Shown here: one piece after another, positions 52,963 through 61,445 of the stretch
How the letters are laid out: each line of letters opens with the position of its first letter
Numbering within the stretch: the stretch's first letter is position 1
Assembly: GCA_947498125.1 (NCBI GenBank)
Contig: CANMJH010000001.1
Coordinates: forward strand, 1,116,001 to 1,180,000
Reading direction: 5' to 3'
DNA from: an uncultured Nioella sp.
GTDB taxonomy: Bacteria > Pseudomonadota > Alphaproteobacteria > Rhodobacterales > Rhodobacteraceae
Length of the DNA: 64,000 bases
Translations under genes and position numbers: made by a program
The notes under the pieces: generated by a model
Told to the model about the DNA's origin: nothing
Database searches by the model: none
What the model saw: only the letters and a program-made list of their open reading frames with translations

Positions 52963-53117
52963 TGCCTGATTTGGGGCGATATGCGGTCGAGGTTCTTTCG
53001 GCCTATGGGGCCACGATCCTGCTTTTGATCCTTCTCGTCTTGGGTTCAATCTGGCGCGCACGCCGGGTGCTGCGCGATCTGCGTGAGGCCGAGGCCCGCA
53101 AGGAGGCGCGATCATGA
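52962..53117 (+). CDS. ccmD: heme exporter protein CcmD
   Basis: A small gene of 51 codons. The ATG overlaps the ccmC stop by one base (TGATG) and the stop overlaps the ccmG start by 4 nt (ATGA), so it fits exactly between them. The protein starts MPDLGRYAVEVLSAYGAT, has one transmembrane segment (about 16-31, ILLLILLVLGSIW) and a charged cytoplasmic tail (RARRVLRDLREAEARK). This is the CcmD form: single helix, N-terminal Tyr-containing part, basic helical tail. CcmD joins CcmC and holo-CcmE. Confidence 0.9.
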   Translation: MPDLGRYAVEVLSAYGATILLLILLVLGSIWRARRVLRDLREAEARKEARS

Positions 53118-53689
53118 AACTTAACTGGCTTATGGCCTTGCCGTTGGTTTTGGCAGCGGGCTTTTTTGGCACAGCCGCCTATCAGCTAATGACCACGCAA
53201 TCGGATATGGCCTCTGGCGTTGATACGACTGCGCTACGGTCAGCCCAAGAGGGCGCACTGGCCCCTGCCCTGACTCTATCGCCGCTGGCTACCTTTCCCG
53301 AACTGACGTCCGATGACCTATCCGGCAACGGCCTTGTCATGGTGAATTTCTTCGCCAGTTGGTGCCCGCCCTGCCGCGCCGAACATCCGACCCTGACATC
53401 CTTGGCCCAGGCAGGCGTGCCGCTTTACGGTGTGAATTACCGTGATGTCCCCGCGCAAGCGCTGGCCTTCTTGGATGAGCTTGGCAATCCCTATGACGCC
53501 ATCGGCGCCGACCCCGACACGCGCACTGGGCGCGATTGGGGTGTGGTGGCAATGCCGGAAACCTTCTTTATCGACAATGACGGCATTGTAGTGCTGCATT
53601 TCCGCGGGCCAATTGTGATGCGCAGCCTCGAAAACCAGATCCGCCCGCAATTAGAAGAACTCGGTCACAGCCTACCTGCGCTGAATTGA
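53114..53689 (+). CDS. ccmG: thiol:disulfide interchange protein CcmG (DsbE)
   Basis: A protein of 191 residues with an N-terminal membrane anchor (about 5-25) and a periplasmic thioredoxin-like domain. The active site is FFASWCPPCRAEHP, with the later motifs YGVNYRDVP, GRDWGVVAMPETFFID (cis-Pro) and GIVVLHFRGPI. It keeps apocytochrome c cysteines reduced for heme attachment. It is the last gene of ccmABCDG; ccmE, F and H are not in the window. Confidence 0.95.
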   Translation: MKLNWLMALPLVLAAGFFGTAAYQLMTTQSDMASGVDTTALRSAQEGALAPALTLSPLATFPELTSDDLSGNGLVMVNFFASWCPPCRAEHPTLTSLAQAGVPLYGVNYRDVPAQALAFLDELGNPYDAIGADPDTRTGRDWGVVAMPETFFIDNDGIVVLHFRGPIVMRSLENQIRPQLEELGHSLPALN

Positions 53690-53730
53690 CGGATGCCCTC
53701 TAGATCGTGCTGGCGCTCTGGCGCTCGGGA

Positions 53731-54741
53731 TCAGACTGCTTTTTGACTGTAGGTTTTGCGATAGGTAGCGGGGGTTTTTCCGAACCAACGCTTAAATGCC
53801 CGCGTGAACGAGCTTTGCTCGGAAAACCCGACCAGAAATGCGACATCCGCGAGTGAATAATTTTGGTCACGCAGCAACCCTTCTGCAAGTTCGCGCCGCG
53901 TTTCTTCCGTTAACGTTTGAAAGCTTAAACCATGTTCGGAAAGGCGCCTGTGAAACGAGCGTGCGCTTAGCCCTAGGCTTTTCGCGATATCCGTCATTTT
54001 TGGACCGCCTTCATTCAGGGCCTGCGCGATTGCGTCTTTGGCCTGCACGACCAATGGCGGCGCGTTTGGAATATCGGCAAGCTCGGCGTCGAGATGCGAC
54101 ATCAGATAGCGCGAGATGCCCTCATCCCCGAGGAGATTAGACCGCTCCATTGCCTCTTTCGAAAATAGTACCGCATCAAGATCGGCCCCAAATGTGACCG
54201 GGCACCCAAACCATGTCTCGTGAAAGGCTTTGGACTTGGGCGTGGCGTGTTGGGCAAAGACCTCAACCGGGTAAAGCGGCACAGGGCAAACCTCTCTGCC
54301 CAGCGATACCGCGCTGGCCAAAGTTGCTTCGTTTGACAATCGCAACCCCAACCGTCGCTCTCCGGATCTGTGCAAGATGAAGAGCGTGCCACGTGGGTTG
54401 TCACGCAATTCATAGGACACGACCCCCGTCCAAAGCCGGGCATATCGCTCAACACGTGAGCAAGATCCTTCAAGCGTCGGCGCCGCTTTCCACGCAAGAC
54501 CAAGAGCACCGTAATCGTCGCATCGCATTGACGCGCCGACATGTAACGGTAGCTCGGTCACATCGACCTTTTCGGCCATAGCCTCCAGCATGTCATAATA
54601 TGCCACAGCCGGTATCATGACCTTTGGATCCCACGGCGCATCATGGTCTATGCCTGCAGCGGCAAGGGTCGTCTTGGGATCGATCCCTGCCCCGGCCGCG
54701 GCGACCATCTTTCGCGCAAAAAGAGAAGTGACATAGGGCAT
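53731..54741 (-). CDS. AraC-family regulator with arabinose_bd-type N-domain
   Basis: From ATG 54741 (MPYVTSLFARK) the protein has 336 residues; a GTG start 11 codons earlier is also possible. The C-terminal AraC HTH (about 240-335) contains DIAKSLGLSARSFHRRLSEH and SLADVAFLVGFSEQSSFTRA and FKRWFGKTPATYRK. The N-terminal part is like the OruR/ArgR-type ligand-binding domain (PF12625). It is divergent from an NmrA-type reductase gene about 225 nt away, its possible target. Confidence 0.85.
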   Translation of the reverse strand: MPYVTSLFARKMVAAAGAGIDPKTTLAAAGIDHDAPWDPKVMIPAVAYYDMLEAMAEKVDVTELPLHVGASMRCDDYGALGLAWKAAPTLEGSCSRVERYARLWTGVVSYELRDNPRGTLFILHRSGERRLGLRLSNEATLASAVSLGREVCPVPLYPVEVFAQHATPKSKAFHETWFGCPVTFGADLDAVLFSKEAMERSNLLGDEGISRYLMSHLDAELADIPNAPPLVVQAKDAIAQALNEGGPKMTDIAKSLGLSARSFHRRLSEHGLSFQTLTEETRRELAEGLLRDQNYSLADVAFLVGFSEQSSFTRAFKRWFGKTPATYRKTYSQKAV

Positions 54742-54966
54742 CGTATAGAAGAATCCATTCAAGGGTTCGGGCACGTTCCACGATAATATCCGCGGACTTA
54801 TACGATGTCATAGGACAGTTTCTCGAAACACCCGCCGCACGCGGCAAACATTCAGTTTTTCGCATAATATGGCGAGACCGGTCAAAATCTTGGCATTCTG
54901 GATCAATATTTGACGGTCTGATCGCGCTTATACCCTGGATACACCATTTATCCACGGAGAAAAAAC

Positions 54967-55794
54967 ATGACCTCTTCCCCCATCCTAATTGTTGGCGCCA
55001 CTGGCAAAACCGGCGCACGCATTGCGGCAAAACTTGACAAAATCGGCGTTGACGTTCGTCGAGGCTCGCGCGGGTCCGACACTCCCTTCGATTGGGAGAA
55101 CCCGGCGACTTGGGCTCCGGCGCTTAGCGGCGTCACCAAGGCATATGTAACTTACTTCCCCGACCTTGCCTTTCCCGGCGCGGTCGAGAAATTGGAGGCA
55201 TTCACCAAGGTCGCCGCAGCGTGCGGGCTGAAACATATCGTTCTTCTTTCGGGCCGCGGCGAACATCATGCACGCCTTGGCGAAGAGGTCGTTCGTGCCT
55301 CTGGCATTGGGTTCACGATCATTCGTTCTGCATGGTTTGCGCAAAACTTCAGCGAAGGTTACCTACACGATCCGATCCTCGGCGGCGTTCTGCCAATGCC
55401 CGGTGGAAACATTGCCGAACCGATTATCGACATTGACGATATCGCAGATGTTGCCGTCGCAGCACTGACCGAAGATGGCCACCAAGGCGAACTTTACGAA
55501 GTAACCGGCCCGCGCCTAATGACATTTGCTGAAATGGCCGACGTGCTGACAGAAGCAACAGGCCGGCACGTCCAGCACATCCCAATTTCGTTCGAAGATT
55601 TCCACGCCAATGTAGCCGCCGCGGGCGACACGTTTGTGGCCGATGTCTTCACCGCCATTGCGCGGGAAACGCTGGATGGCCGCAACGCCCACACAGCAGA
55701 TGGCGTCCAGCGCGCGCTTGGCCGCGAGGCGCGCGACTTTACAGAATTTGCGAAATCCGCCGCGTCCTGGGGCGTGTGGACGACCGCAGCCTGA
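54967..55794 (+). CDS. NmrA-type NAD(P)-binding protein
   Basis: A protein of 275 residues with an N-terminal Rossmann start ILIVGATGKTGARIAAKL (GxxGxxG) and NmrA-like features: GVTKAYVTYFPDL, HIVLLSGRGEHHARLGEEV and FTIIRSAWFAQNFSEG. Such atypical short-chain dehydrogenases act as redox sensors or quinone/azo reductases; the substrate is unknown. It is the first of three plus-strand genes that may form a unit with the two small membrane protein genes. Confidence 0.85.
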   Translation: MTSSPILIVGATGKTGARIAAKLDKIGVDVRRGSRGSDTPFDWENPATWAPALSGVTKAYVTYFPDLAFPGAVEKLEAFTKVAAACGLKHIVLLSGRGEHHARLGEEVVRASGIGFTIIRSAWFAQNFSEGYLHDPILGGVLPMPGGNIAEPIIDIDDIADVAVAALTEDGHQGELYEVTGPRLMTFAEMADVLTEATGRHVQHIPISFEDFHANVAAAGDTFVADVFTAIARETLDGRNAHTADGVQRALGREARDFTEFAKSAASWGVWTTAA

Positions 55795-55824
55795 CCCCCA
55801 CCGTTTCAAAGGAAAGCAGTTCAA

Positions 55825-56223
55825 ATGTCTCTTTCACGTTTCGAAAAAATCAGCCTCGGCATCGCTGGCGTCACGGCCACCGGGATTGGCAGTTTTATCA
55901 TGGTTGCCCCAAACGCTTTTTATGCCAGTTATGGAATCTTACTTGGCGACAACCCAAGCCTGCTTAGTGAGCTTCGCGCCCCGGCGGCAGGGCTTTTAAC
56001 GCTCGGCATCTTGATGCTCACCGGCATCTGGCGATCTAAGATGGCGCAACTTGCAGTTGCGTCGGCGCTGATCGTCTTTCTCGCCTTTCCCGCGGGGCGC
56101 CTGATCGGGCTGGCCATAGATGGCATGCCATCAGGCGGCATTATCGGCGCGCTTATGTTGGAATTCGCCATCGCGATCCTCTGCATCGTCGCCTTTCGCC
56201 GGCGCATCCTACCCCAATCCTGA
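55825..56223 (+). CDS. DUF4345-like membrane protein
   Basis: A protein of 132 residues with four hydrophobic segments (about 13-33, 50-68, 74-93, 104-124). The opening SLSRFEKISLGIAGVTATGIG and NPSLLSELRAPAAGLL match the DUF4345 pattern of small four-helix proteins. The function is unknown. It lies 30 nt after the NmrA-type gene and 66 nt before the DUF1772 gene. Confidence 0.74.
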   Translation: MSLSRFEKISLGIAGVTATGIGSFIMVAPNAFYASYGILLGDNPSLLSELRAPAAGLLTLGILMLTGIWRSKMAQLAVASALIVFLAFPAGRLIGLAIDGMPSGGIIGALMLEFAIAILCIVAFRRRILPQS

Positions 56224-56289
56224 CCCACGTTTAGCGGCGTGCATCTGACCGTGCGCCGCAGCCCAACCACCACATAGGGACCTTCACCG

Positions 56290-56802
56290 ATGTCCACGTT
56301 TATCTTTCTTCTGCTTCAGCTTTCCATCCTTGCCTACGCCATCGTTGGTGGCGTTTTTCTGGCCTTCTCAGACTTCATAATGCGATCACTCGCCCATACC
56401 GGCGGCGTCGGCGGCGTTGAGGCCATGCAAGTCATCAACCGCGAGGTTTTTCGCTGGATTTTCATGACACTTTTCCTTGGCATGGCGGCAATTTCTGCCT
56501 CTGTCGCGATCTATAGCGGTCTGAACCTGACCGGCACCCCGGGCGGTTTTCTTATTTTGCTAGGCGCGCTTGTTTATCTACTGGGCTGCTTCGCCGTCAC
56601 GGTTTTCTTCAACGTGCCAATGAACGAAGCATTGGCCGGTATGGATTTGTCATCCGAAGGGACACGGGAATATTGGAGCGAAACATACTTGCCACGTTGG
56701 ACGGCTTGGAACACGGTGCGAACGATCGCGTGTTTGGTGTCAGCTGCGTTGACGCTGTTCGGACTTATCTGGCTGACACAAGGGCAGGTTAGCACATCCT
56801 GA
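56290..56802 (+). CDS. DUF1772 (anthrone oxygenase-like) membrane protein
   Basis: A protein of 170 residues with four hydrophobic segments. Patterns seen are GGVFLAFSDFIMRSLAHTGG, VEAMQVINREVFRW, FNVPMNEALAGMD and WTAWNTVRTIACLVSAALT. These match DUF1772, the family that includes fungal anthrone oxygenase-like proteins. The NPMN-type asparagine motif is present (NVPMNEAL). The role is unknown. It is probably cotranscribed with the NmrA and DUF4345 genes. Confidence 0.84.
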   Translation: MSTFIFLLLQLSILAYAIVGGVFLAFSDFIMRSLAHTGGVGGVEAMQVINREVFRWIFMTLFLGMAAISASVAIYSGLNLTGTPGGFLILLGALVYLLGCFAVTVFFNVPMNEALAGMDLSSEGTREYWSETYLPRWTAWNTVRTIACLVSAALTLFGLIWLTQGQVSTS

Positions 56803-56882
56803 CGCCGAAATTGCCATCTTGATCTCGGTGGGCGATCCTGTGCAGCACCAATTGAACAACACGTCATCGTAAGGAGACCGAA

Positions 56883-57368
56883 ATGCAAAGCGCCCCGCCC
56901 ACCCTTCATTTGCTTTGCGGAAAAATCGCATCCGGAAAATCCACCTTGGCGGCTGAGCTGTCCTTAGCGCACAAAACGGTTGTGATCGCCGAGGATGAAT
57001 GGCTTAGCGCCCTTTTTTCGGACCAGATGTCATCAGGCGCAGATTACCTGCGGTGTTCATCCAAGTTACAAACCATCATCGCCCCGCATGTCAGCGCTTT
57101 ATTAAGCGCGGGTCTTTCAGTTGTTCTCGACTTTGCCGCAAATACCGTTTCGCAGCGCCGATGGATGCAGAAATTGGCGCAGCAAACTGGCGTGCATCAT
57201 GAAATGCATGTCCTAACCCCACCCGACGACGTTTGTCTTGACCGTCTGCGCGCCCGAAATGCCAAAGGCGAACATCCGTTTGCTGCAACTGAAGCTCAAT
57301 TTCACCAGTTCTCAAAGCACTTCGTCGCGCCAACGCCAGATGAAGGGTTTAATCTCATCTGGCATTGA
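56883..57368 (+). CDS. small P-loop kinase / AAA-type ATP-binding protein
   Basis: A protein of 161 residues with Walker A CGKIASGKST (about 13-22), the possible second acidic motif VVLDFAANT and an R-rich lid, LDRLRARNAKGEHPF. This is the shape of a zeta-toxin- or chloramphenicol-phosphotransferase-like small kinase. No antitoxin is adjacent. A GGAG ribosome site precedes the ATG. It is probably a cytoplasmic kinase of an unknown small substrate. Confidence 0.8.
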   Translation: MQSAPPTLHLLCGKIASGKSTLAAELSLAHKTVVIAEDEWLSALFSDQMSSGADYLRCSSKLQTIIAPHVSALLSAGLSVVLDFAANTVSQRRWMQKLAQQTGVHHEMHVLTPPDDVCLDRLRARNAKGEHPFAATEAQFHQFSKHFVAPTPDEGFNLIWH

Positions 57369-57378
57369 AACAAAGGCA

Positions 57379-57395
57379 GTGCCCAAGCTAGGCAC
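57379..57395. terminator. hairpin between convergent genes
   Basis: The stem GTGCC/GGCAC with a 7-nt loop sits in the 30-bp gap between the kinase gene and the SHOCT gene, which end toward each other. T tails are short, so this is a weak call. Confidence 0.4.
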
Positions 57396-57398
57396 GCT

Positions 57399-58256
57399 TT
57401 ACAGGCGAGCCAAAAGCTCTGATTTTTTCGCGGCGAATTCTTCTTCCAAGATAATCCCTTTTTCGCGCAGCGCGCCGAGGCGTTCGAGCGTTGAAAAAAT
57501 CTCATCTGCCGAGGATATTCCGAGCGCTGCGGGTGCTGGATCATACGGAGCAGAAGGCGTCGAATTTTGCGGCGCGGCCGGGGTTGGCATAGGCTCTGGC
57601 ACGGGGTCAAAAACGGGGTTTTGAGCTTGAGGCGCCGCATTTTGAGGCTCTGTCACATTGCCTATAACAACGGGCAATTGGTTCAGGTAGACAGTCCCGA
57701 ACTGGCTTGTGAAGGTCCAGCTGGCATCGCCGGATTGCTGCTGACCAACGCCACCGATCATGTGATCGCCAGTGTCATAAATCGTCAAAATTCCGTTCAG
57801 ATCGATTGCCAATCGCCGGGCTTGAGGGAAGATTGCGTAGCGCAGATTGTTTTGAGCGCCCGAGGATGACGGTTGGCCAAGCTCATCTGGCCACCAATTT
57901 CCAAAGGACCCACCCTGAATTTGCAACGATGCGCCGCCTTGCGCTTGTCCTTGGCTGTTCCAGGTTGGCATTGGCCGCGGAGGGTAGAATGACCCTTGAT
58001 AATACGCGGTCGAAATTTCCGAGCAAATATTCGCTACATGCGCCTGAAGACCGGTGTTGAACATATCGCCCACCATTGTCATTCCGCCCATGGACCACTG
58101 GCCCATGCCCCCCAGCTCGGGATGCGAAAACTGCGCCTGACTGCCCCCTCCATTATGTACGGCCATCATCATCGTGAGGGCCGCATCCGGGCTCAGCCCA
58201 TAACGAGTGGTCAGCATATCGCGCAGCGCGACGCCGTGGTCAGTTAGCATATCCAT
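57399..58256 (-). CDS. SHOCT-domain protein
   Basis: Started at MDMLTDHGVALRDML, giving 285 residues. The N-terminal part is helical, the middle is rich in Gln, Gly and Trp with a beta-like region (LRYAIFPQARRLAIDL, ILTIYDTGDHMIGGVGQQ), and a Pro/Ala linker leads to a C-terminal SHOCT domain (LERLGALREKGIILEEEF, then AAKKSELLARL). SHOCT is a short two-helix oligomerisation motif. The other parts are not recognised. The gene is probably transcribed alone. Confidence 0.83.
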   Translation of the reverse strand: MDMLTDHGVALRDMLTTRYGLSPDAALTMMMAVHNGGGSQAQFSHPELGGMGQWSMGGMTMVGDMFNTGLQAHVANICSEISTAYYQGSFYPPRPMPTWNSQGQAQGGASLQIQGGSFGNWWPDELGQPSSSGAQNNLRYAIFPQARRLAIDLNGILTIYDTGDHMIGGVGQQQSGDASWTFTSQFGTVYLNQLPVVIGNVTEPQNAAPQAQNPVFDPVPEPMPTPAAPQNSTPSAPYDPAPAALGISSADEIFSTLERLGALREKGIILEEEFAAKKSELLARL

Positions 58257-58448
58257 CGGGAAAATCCTTTGGCCCTTCAGAGGACCTGTGTGAGTTGCCG
58301 TGGGCCTAGCACAAAAATGCTTGTTCCACCACTGCCGCATCAACAAACTCGGCCAAAACTTTCATGAATTTTCGGCCCGCTCTCTGCTCCATCGAACATT
58401 ACGGGAAAACCAGACATCGGTCAGAGGAGTTGGAGCACGTTTGGTGAC

Positions 58449-59159
58449 TTAAATCGCCCGGTTTACGACCAACCCACGCAATAAATGAACGCGCATCGCG
58501 GTAGCCGCCGCGACCGGATCCTGAGCGGCTATTGCGTCATAGATCGCGACATGATGCGAGATTAGTTCTTCAAAAAAAGCATCCCGCTCGGCCCCAAACT
58601 CAAGCCGCAAGACAACACGCGGGATGATCTGAGTGCCAAGGAAATTCATAAAATCTACAAGATAGCTATTATGCGTCGCTTCGGCGATTTTGACATGGAA
58701 ATTAAAGTCTTCAGCAGCGCCGCCGACGCTTTCAGAATTGAGTTGATTGATGACATCAAGAGCGTGCTTGATCGCCGCAAGCTCATCTTCCGTGCGGCGC
58801 GTCGCGGCAAGGGCTGCGGCCTCGGTTTCGATGCCAAGCCGCATCTCCATGCTTTGCCGGATGTGATCGGTTTCATTGATGCTGCTATCGCCAAAGCGAA
58901 ATGGACGTGTCGGCAAGTGGTCGGCCACAAAGACACCGCGCCCATGTTGAGGTTTGACCAATCCTTCAGCGCCAAGCGCTGCAACGGCCTCGCGGATGAC
59001 TGTTCGGCTGACACCAAACATCTCGATCAGTTTTAACTCGGTCGGAAGCTGCTGCCCCGCCACCCACTGGCTGTCCTCGATCATTTTTCGCAAGCGGTTG
59101 GCCACGTCCACACTAAGGCGGGGACGTTTGTTGGATTTTGGCGTCGGATTATTTGGCAA
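58449..59159 (-). CDS. FadR-type GntR regulator (FCD domain)
   Basis: A protein of 236 residues. The GntR winged helix (about 15-80) reads VANRLRKMIEDSQWVAGQQL, PTELKLIEMFGVSRTVIRE and LVKPQHGRGVFVAD. The C-terminal FCD domain carries MRLGIETEAAALAATRR, DFNFHVKIAEATHNS and ISHHVAIYDAI, with the histidines of the metal site. The ligand is probably an organic acid. It is divergent from the redoxin gene, with an inverted-repeat candidate operator between them. Confidence 0.9.
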   Translation of the reverse strand: MPNNPTPKSNKRPRLSVDVANRLRKMIEDSQWVAGQQLPTELKLIEMFGVSRTVIREAVAALGAEGLVKPQHGRGVFVADHLPTRPFRFGDSSINETDHIRQSMEMRLGIETEAAALAATRRTEDELAAIKHALDVINQLNSESVGGAAEDFNFHVKIAEATHNSYLVDFMNFLGTQIIPRVVLRLEFGAERDAFFEELISHHVAIYDAIAAQDPVAAATAMRVHLLRGLVVNRAI

Positions 59160-59260
59160 CGATCAAATCTCCTGCAGAGCGCGGACTGCGATTGGGGCGA
59201 TCCAAGGCTCAGCGTTTCATGGATTCACATTAAGCCTGCCTCATCTCAAGTTCAACATCA

Positions 59261-59285
59261 CATATGACGTATGACATCATATGAC
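59261..59285. promoter_or_regulatory. candidate operator between GntR gene and redoxin gene
   Basis: ATATGA and TCATAT (59262-59267 and 59276-59281) form an inverted repeat, inside a TATGAC-rich stretch with three TATGAC units. It lies about 100 nt from each gene start, where an autoregulating GntR protein would bind. Confidence 0.45.
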
Positions 59286-59382
59286 TATTGACTCAAGAAT
59301 AACGCTCGCCCTATTTGTCCTCGTCAAAGGCACCGTTTTTGTGGGTGCTGCTTTTTTAAGACCACGTAAGGAACCGCAGATC

Positions 59383-59910
59383 ATGAACGGAAAATCCAAA
59401 CCCACAGTCGGTGCGCCGATCCCCGCCATTTCCGTCCCCCAACTGGGTGGCGGCACTATGTCCATTGGCGGCACAACCGATGGCTGGATGCTGTTTATTG
59501 TCTATCGCGGCCGCCACTGTGGGCGCTGCAAGAATTACCTCAATGGTCTGGAAGCGATGAAAGCAGATTGGGAAAAGGCCGGCTTCACCATCAAGATCGT
59601 TTCGGCAGATACCGAAGAACGTGCTGCAGCCGATATTGCTGAATTTAAGTGGAGCATGGATGTCGGCTATGGGTTGAGTGTCGAACAGATGGTAACTTTG
59701 GGCCTTTATGTTACCGAGCCTACCAACAATGGCGACGCTGTAGCGCGGTTTGCTGAGCCGGGTATTTTCTGCATCGATCCCGACGGCAATATCGTTGTTG
59801 CGGCAATATCGAACGCCCCATCTGCACGCCCTGATCTCGCGCAATTGTTGGATGGCATGCAGTACACCATCGCAAACAACCTGCCGTTTCGCGGCACCGT
59901 CTCGGCTTAG
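59383..59910 (+). CDS. AhpC/TSA-like redoxin
   Basis: Started at MNGKSKPTVGAPIP, giving 175 residues; the earlier in-frame ATG at 59281 reads through the operator region. It has the thioredoxin-fold peroxiredoxin pattern with a CxxC active site, YRGRHCGRCKNYL, rather than the TxxC of true AhpC, and FAEPGIFCIDPDGNIVVAAI as the later strand. It may be a peroxiredoxin-like thiol reductase. A strong hairpin follows the gene. Confidence 0.83.
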   Translation: MNGKSKPTVGAPIPAISVPQLGGGTMSIGGTTDGWMLFIVYRGRHCGRCKNYLNGLEAMKADWEKAGFTIKIVSADTEERAAADIAEFKWSMDVGYGLSVEQMVTLGLYVTEPTNNGDAVARFAEPGIFCIDPDGNIVVAAISNAPSARPDLAQLLDGMQYTIANNLPFRGTVSA

Positions 59911-59952
59911 GCCGGGCGGAACACGCGGCGAAGGTTCGTCCGCTTGAACAAA

Positions 59953-59986
59953 GCCCTACCCGCAGAGACGATGCTGCGGATAGGGC
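59953..59986 (+). terminator. hairpin terminator after the redoxin gene
   Basis: GCCCTACCCGCAG pairs with CTGCGGATAGGGC (one mismatch) around an 8-nt loop, 43 nt past the stop. There is no long T run; the structure itself is strong. Confidence 0.6.
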
Positions 59987-60152
59987 ACAGAGTTTCAGGC
60001 ATAAGACTTTTACCTTTTACAGAACCAAGCCATTGAGTTCTTGAGCCGCCGGATCTGACCCTGTCCAAACCAAGGCAAACGAGCGCCGCGACGCAATCAG
60101 CAAATAGGTCTCTGACAGCGTTACCAAATTCTCCTTTGATTCACCGTTCCGT

Positions 60153-61349
60153 TCAATCAGCGGTTTGAATTGCGCGCGCGCGCAGGCATTCTACCAATAT
60201 GTCCTCGCTGATCCCCGCATCGCGTAAGATGGCAAGCGTGTCTGCGCCAACCTTTGGAGGGGACTTCACCTTAGCCAAAGATGATCGGGACAGTTGCAGA
60301 GGCAAGCGCGGCAAAGAGGTGTTTGTTCCATCTGGAAGCGCCGTATCAACAAGCCCGCCGGTTTCTCGCAAATGCTTGTCTGCAAAAAGATCTTCTGGCC
60401 GCTGCACCGGGGCGAAGGGTATGCGCGCAGCTTCGAAATGGGCCATAGCGTCCTCCATCTCCATATCCATCAGCATTGCCTGAAGCCGATCAATGATCCG
60501 GTCTTTTGACGTGATCCTTTGATTGTTGGTCCTCAGGCTTTCGTCTTTCAGGAAATCCTCCCACCCAAGCTGCCGGCATAACCGCTGCCAATGGTTGTCA
60601 CTCGTAACGCCAACGAACAATTGGTCGTCGTTTCGGCACTCAAAGATTTGATAAACGGCCCAGGCCGAAACCCGTTCCGGCATGGGCGGGATTGGGTCTT
60701 TTGACTGCCAGGCGTAACAAAGGTGCTGTCCCATCAAATAGACAAGCGATTCAAACAAGGCCGTTTCGACGCATTGGCCCTGCCCTGTCCGATCGCGGTC
60801 TCGAAGTGCGGTCAAAATACCAATCACCGCAAACATACCCCCTGCAATATCCACGACCGAGGTCCCGGCGCGCAAAGGCTGGCCCGAGGGTCCAGTCATG
60901 AAGGCCAGCCCGCCCATCATTTGAACAACCTCATCCAGTGCGAGCCTGTTTTCATAAGGCCCGGGCATAAAACCTTTCAGACTGGCATAGATTAGCCCGG
61001 GGTTGATCTGCTGAGCCCGCGCAAAATCCAGTCCAAGTCGGTTCATCGTTCCGGGGGCAAAATTTTCGATTAAGACGTCGGCGCCGATCAAAAGCTTTTC
61101 CATAAGCAGCTGACCGGATTTAGATTTCAGATCAATCGAGACGCTCTTCTTATTGCGCCCGAAAAAGCCAAAATAGCCGCTTCCGAAACCGCGCAAATGC
61201 CGGGTCGGATCCCCGGCGCCGGTCGGCTCAATCTTAATAACTTCGGCGCCCAAATCGGCAAGAATTGCCCCGCAGGATGGGCCCATCACCGTGTGGCCGA
61301 AATCGAGAACACGAATGCCTTCCAAAGCTGCTTTATTTTGCTCAACCAT
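60153..61349 (-). CDS. class III (CaiB/BaiF) CoA-transferase
   Basis: From ATG 61349 (GGAGAG upstream) the protein has 398 residues. It has the family start ALEGIRVLDFGHTVMGPSCG, EVIKIEPTGAGDPTRHL, GRNKKSVSIDLKS and the catalytic aspartate in GTSVVDIAGGMFAVIG, as in formyl-CoA transferase. It moves CoA between carboxylic acids. The next gene upstream on the same strand (96 nt away) is a citryl-CoA-lyase-like protein, and both are divergent from an IclR regulator. Together they suggest that a dicarboxylic or tricarboxylic hydroxy acid is activated to its CoA ester and cleaved. Confidence 0.9.
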   Translation of the reverse strand: MVEQNKAALEGIRVLDFGHTVMGPSCGAILADLGAEVIKIEPTGAGDPTRHLRGFGSGYFGFFGRNKKSVSIDLKSKSGQLLMEKLLIGADVLIENFAPGTMNRLGLDFARAQQINPGLIYASLKGFMPGPYENRLALDEVVQMMGGLAFMTGPSGQPLRAGTSVVDIAGGMFAVIGILTALRDRDRTGQGQCVETALFESLVYLMGQHLCYAWQSKDPIPPMPERVSAWAVYQIFECRNDDQLFVGVTSDNHWQRLCRQLGWEDFLKDESLRTNNQRITSKDRIIDRLQAMLMDMEMEDAMAHFEAARIPFAPVQRPEDLFADKHLRETGGLVDTALPDGTNTSLPRLPLQLSRSSLAKVKSPPKVGADTLAILRDAGISEDILVECLRARAIQTAD

Positions 61350-61445
61350 CAAAGCTCTCCAATCTGCGGGCGGTTTTTTGAACGTAGGGCGCCTTGGGCG
61401 CTGCAGGGCATTGCGTTGTGGTCGGTGGAAAAAAATCGTATGTTT

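Noticed and set aside
56883-57368. Zeta-toxin gene of a toxin-antitoxin pair
   Set aside because: The P-loop kinase resembles zeta-type proteins in outline only, and no antitoxin gene precedes it.
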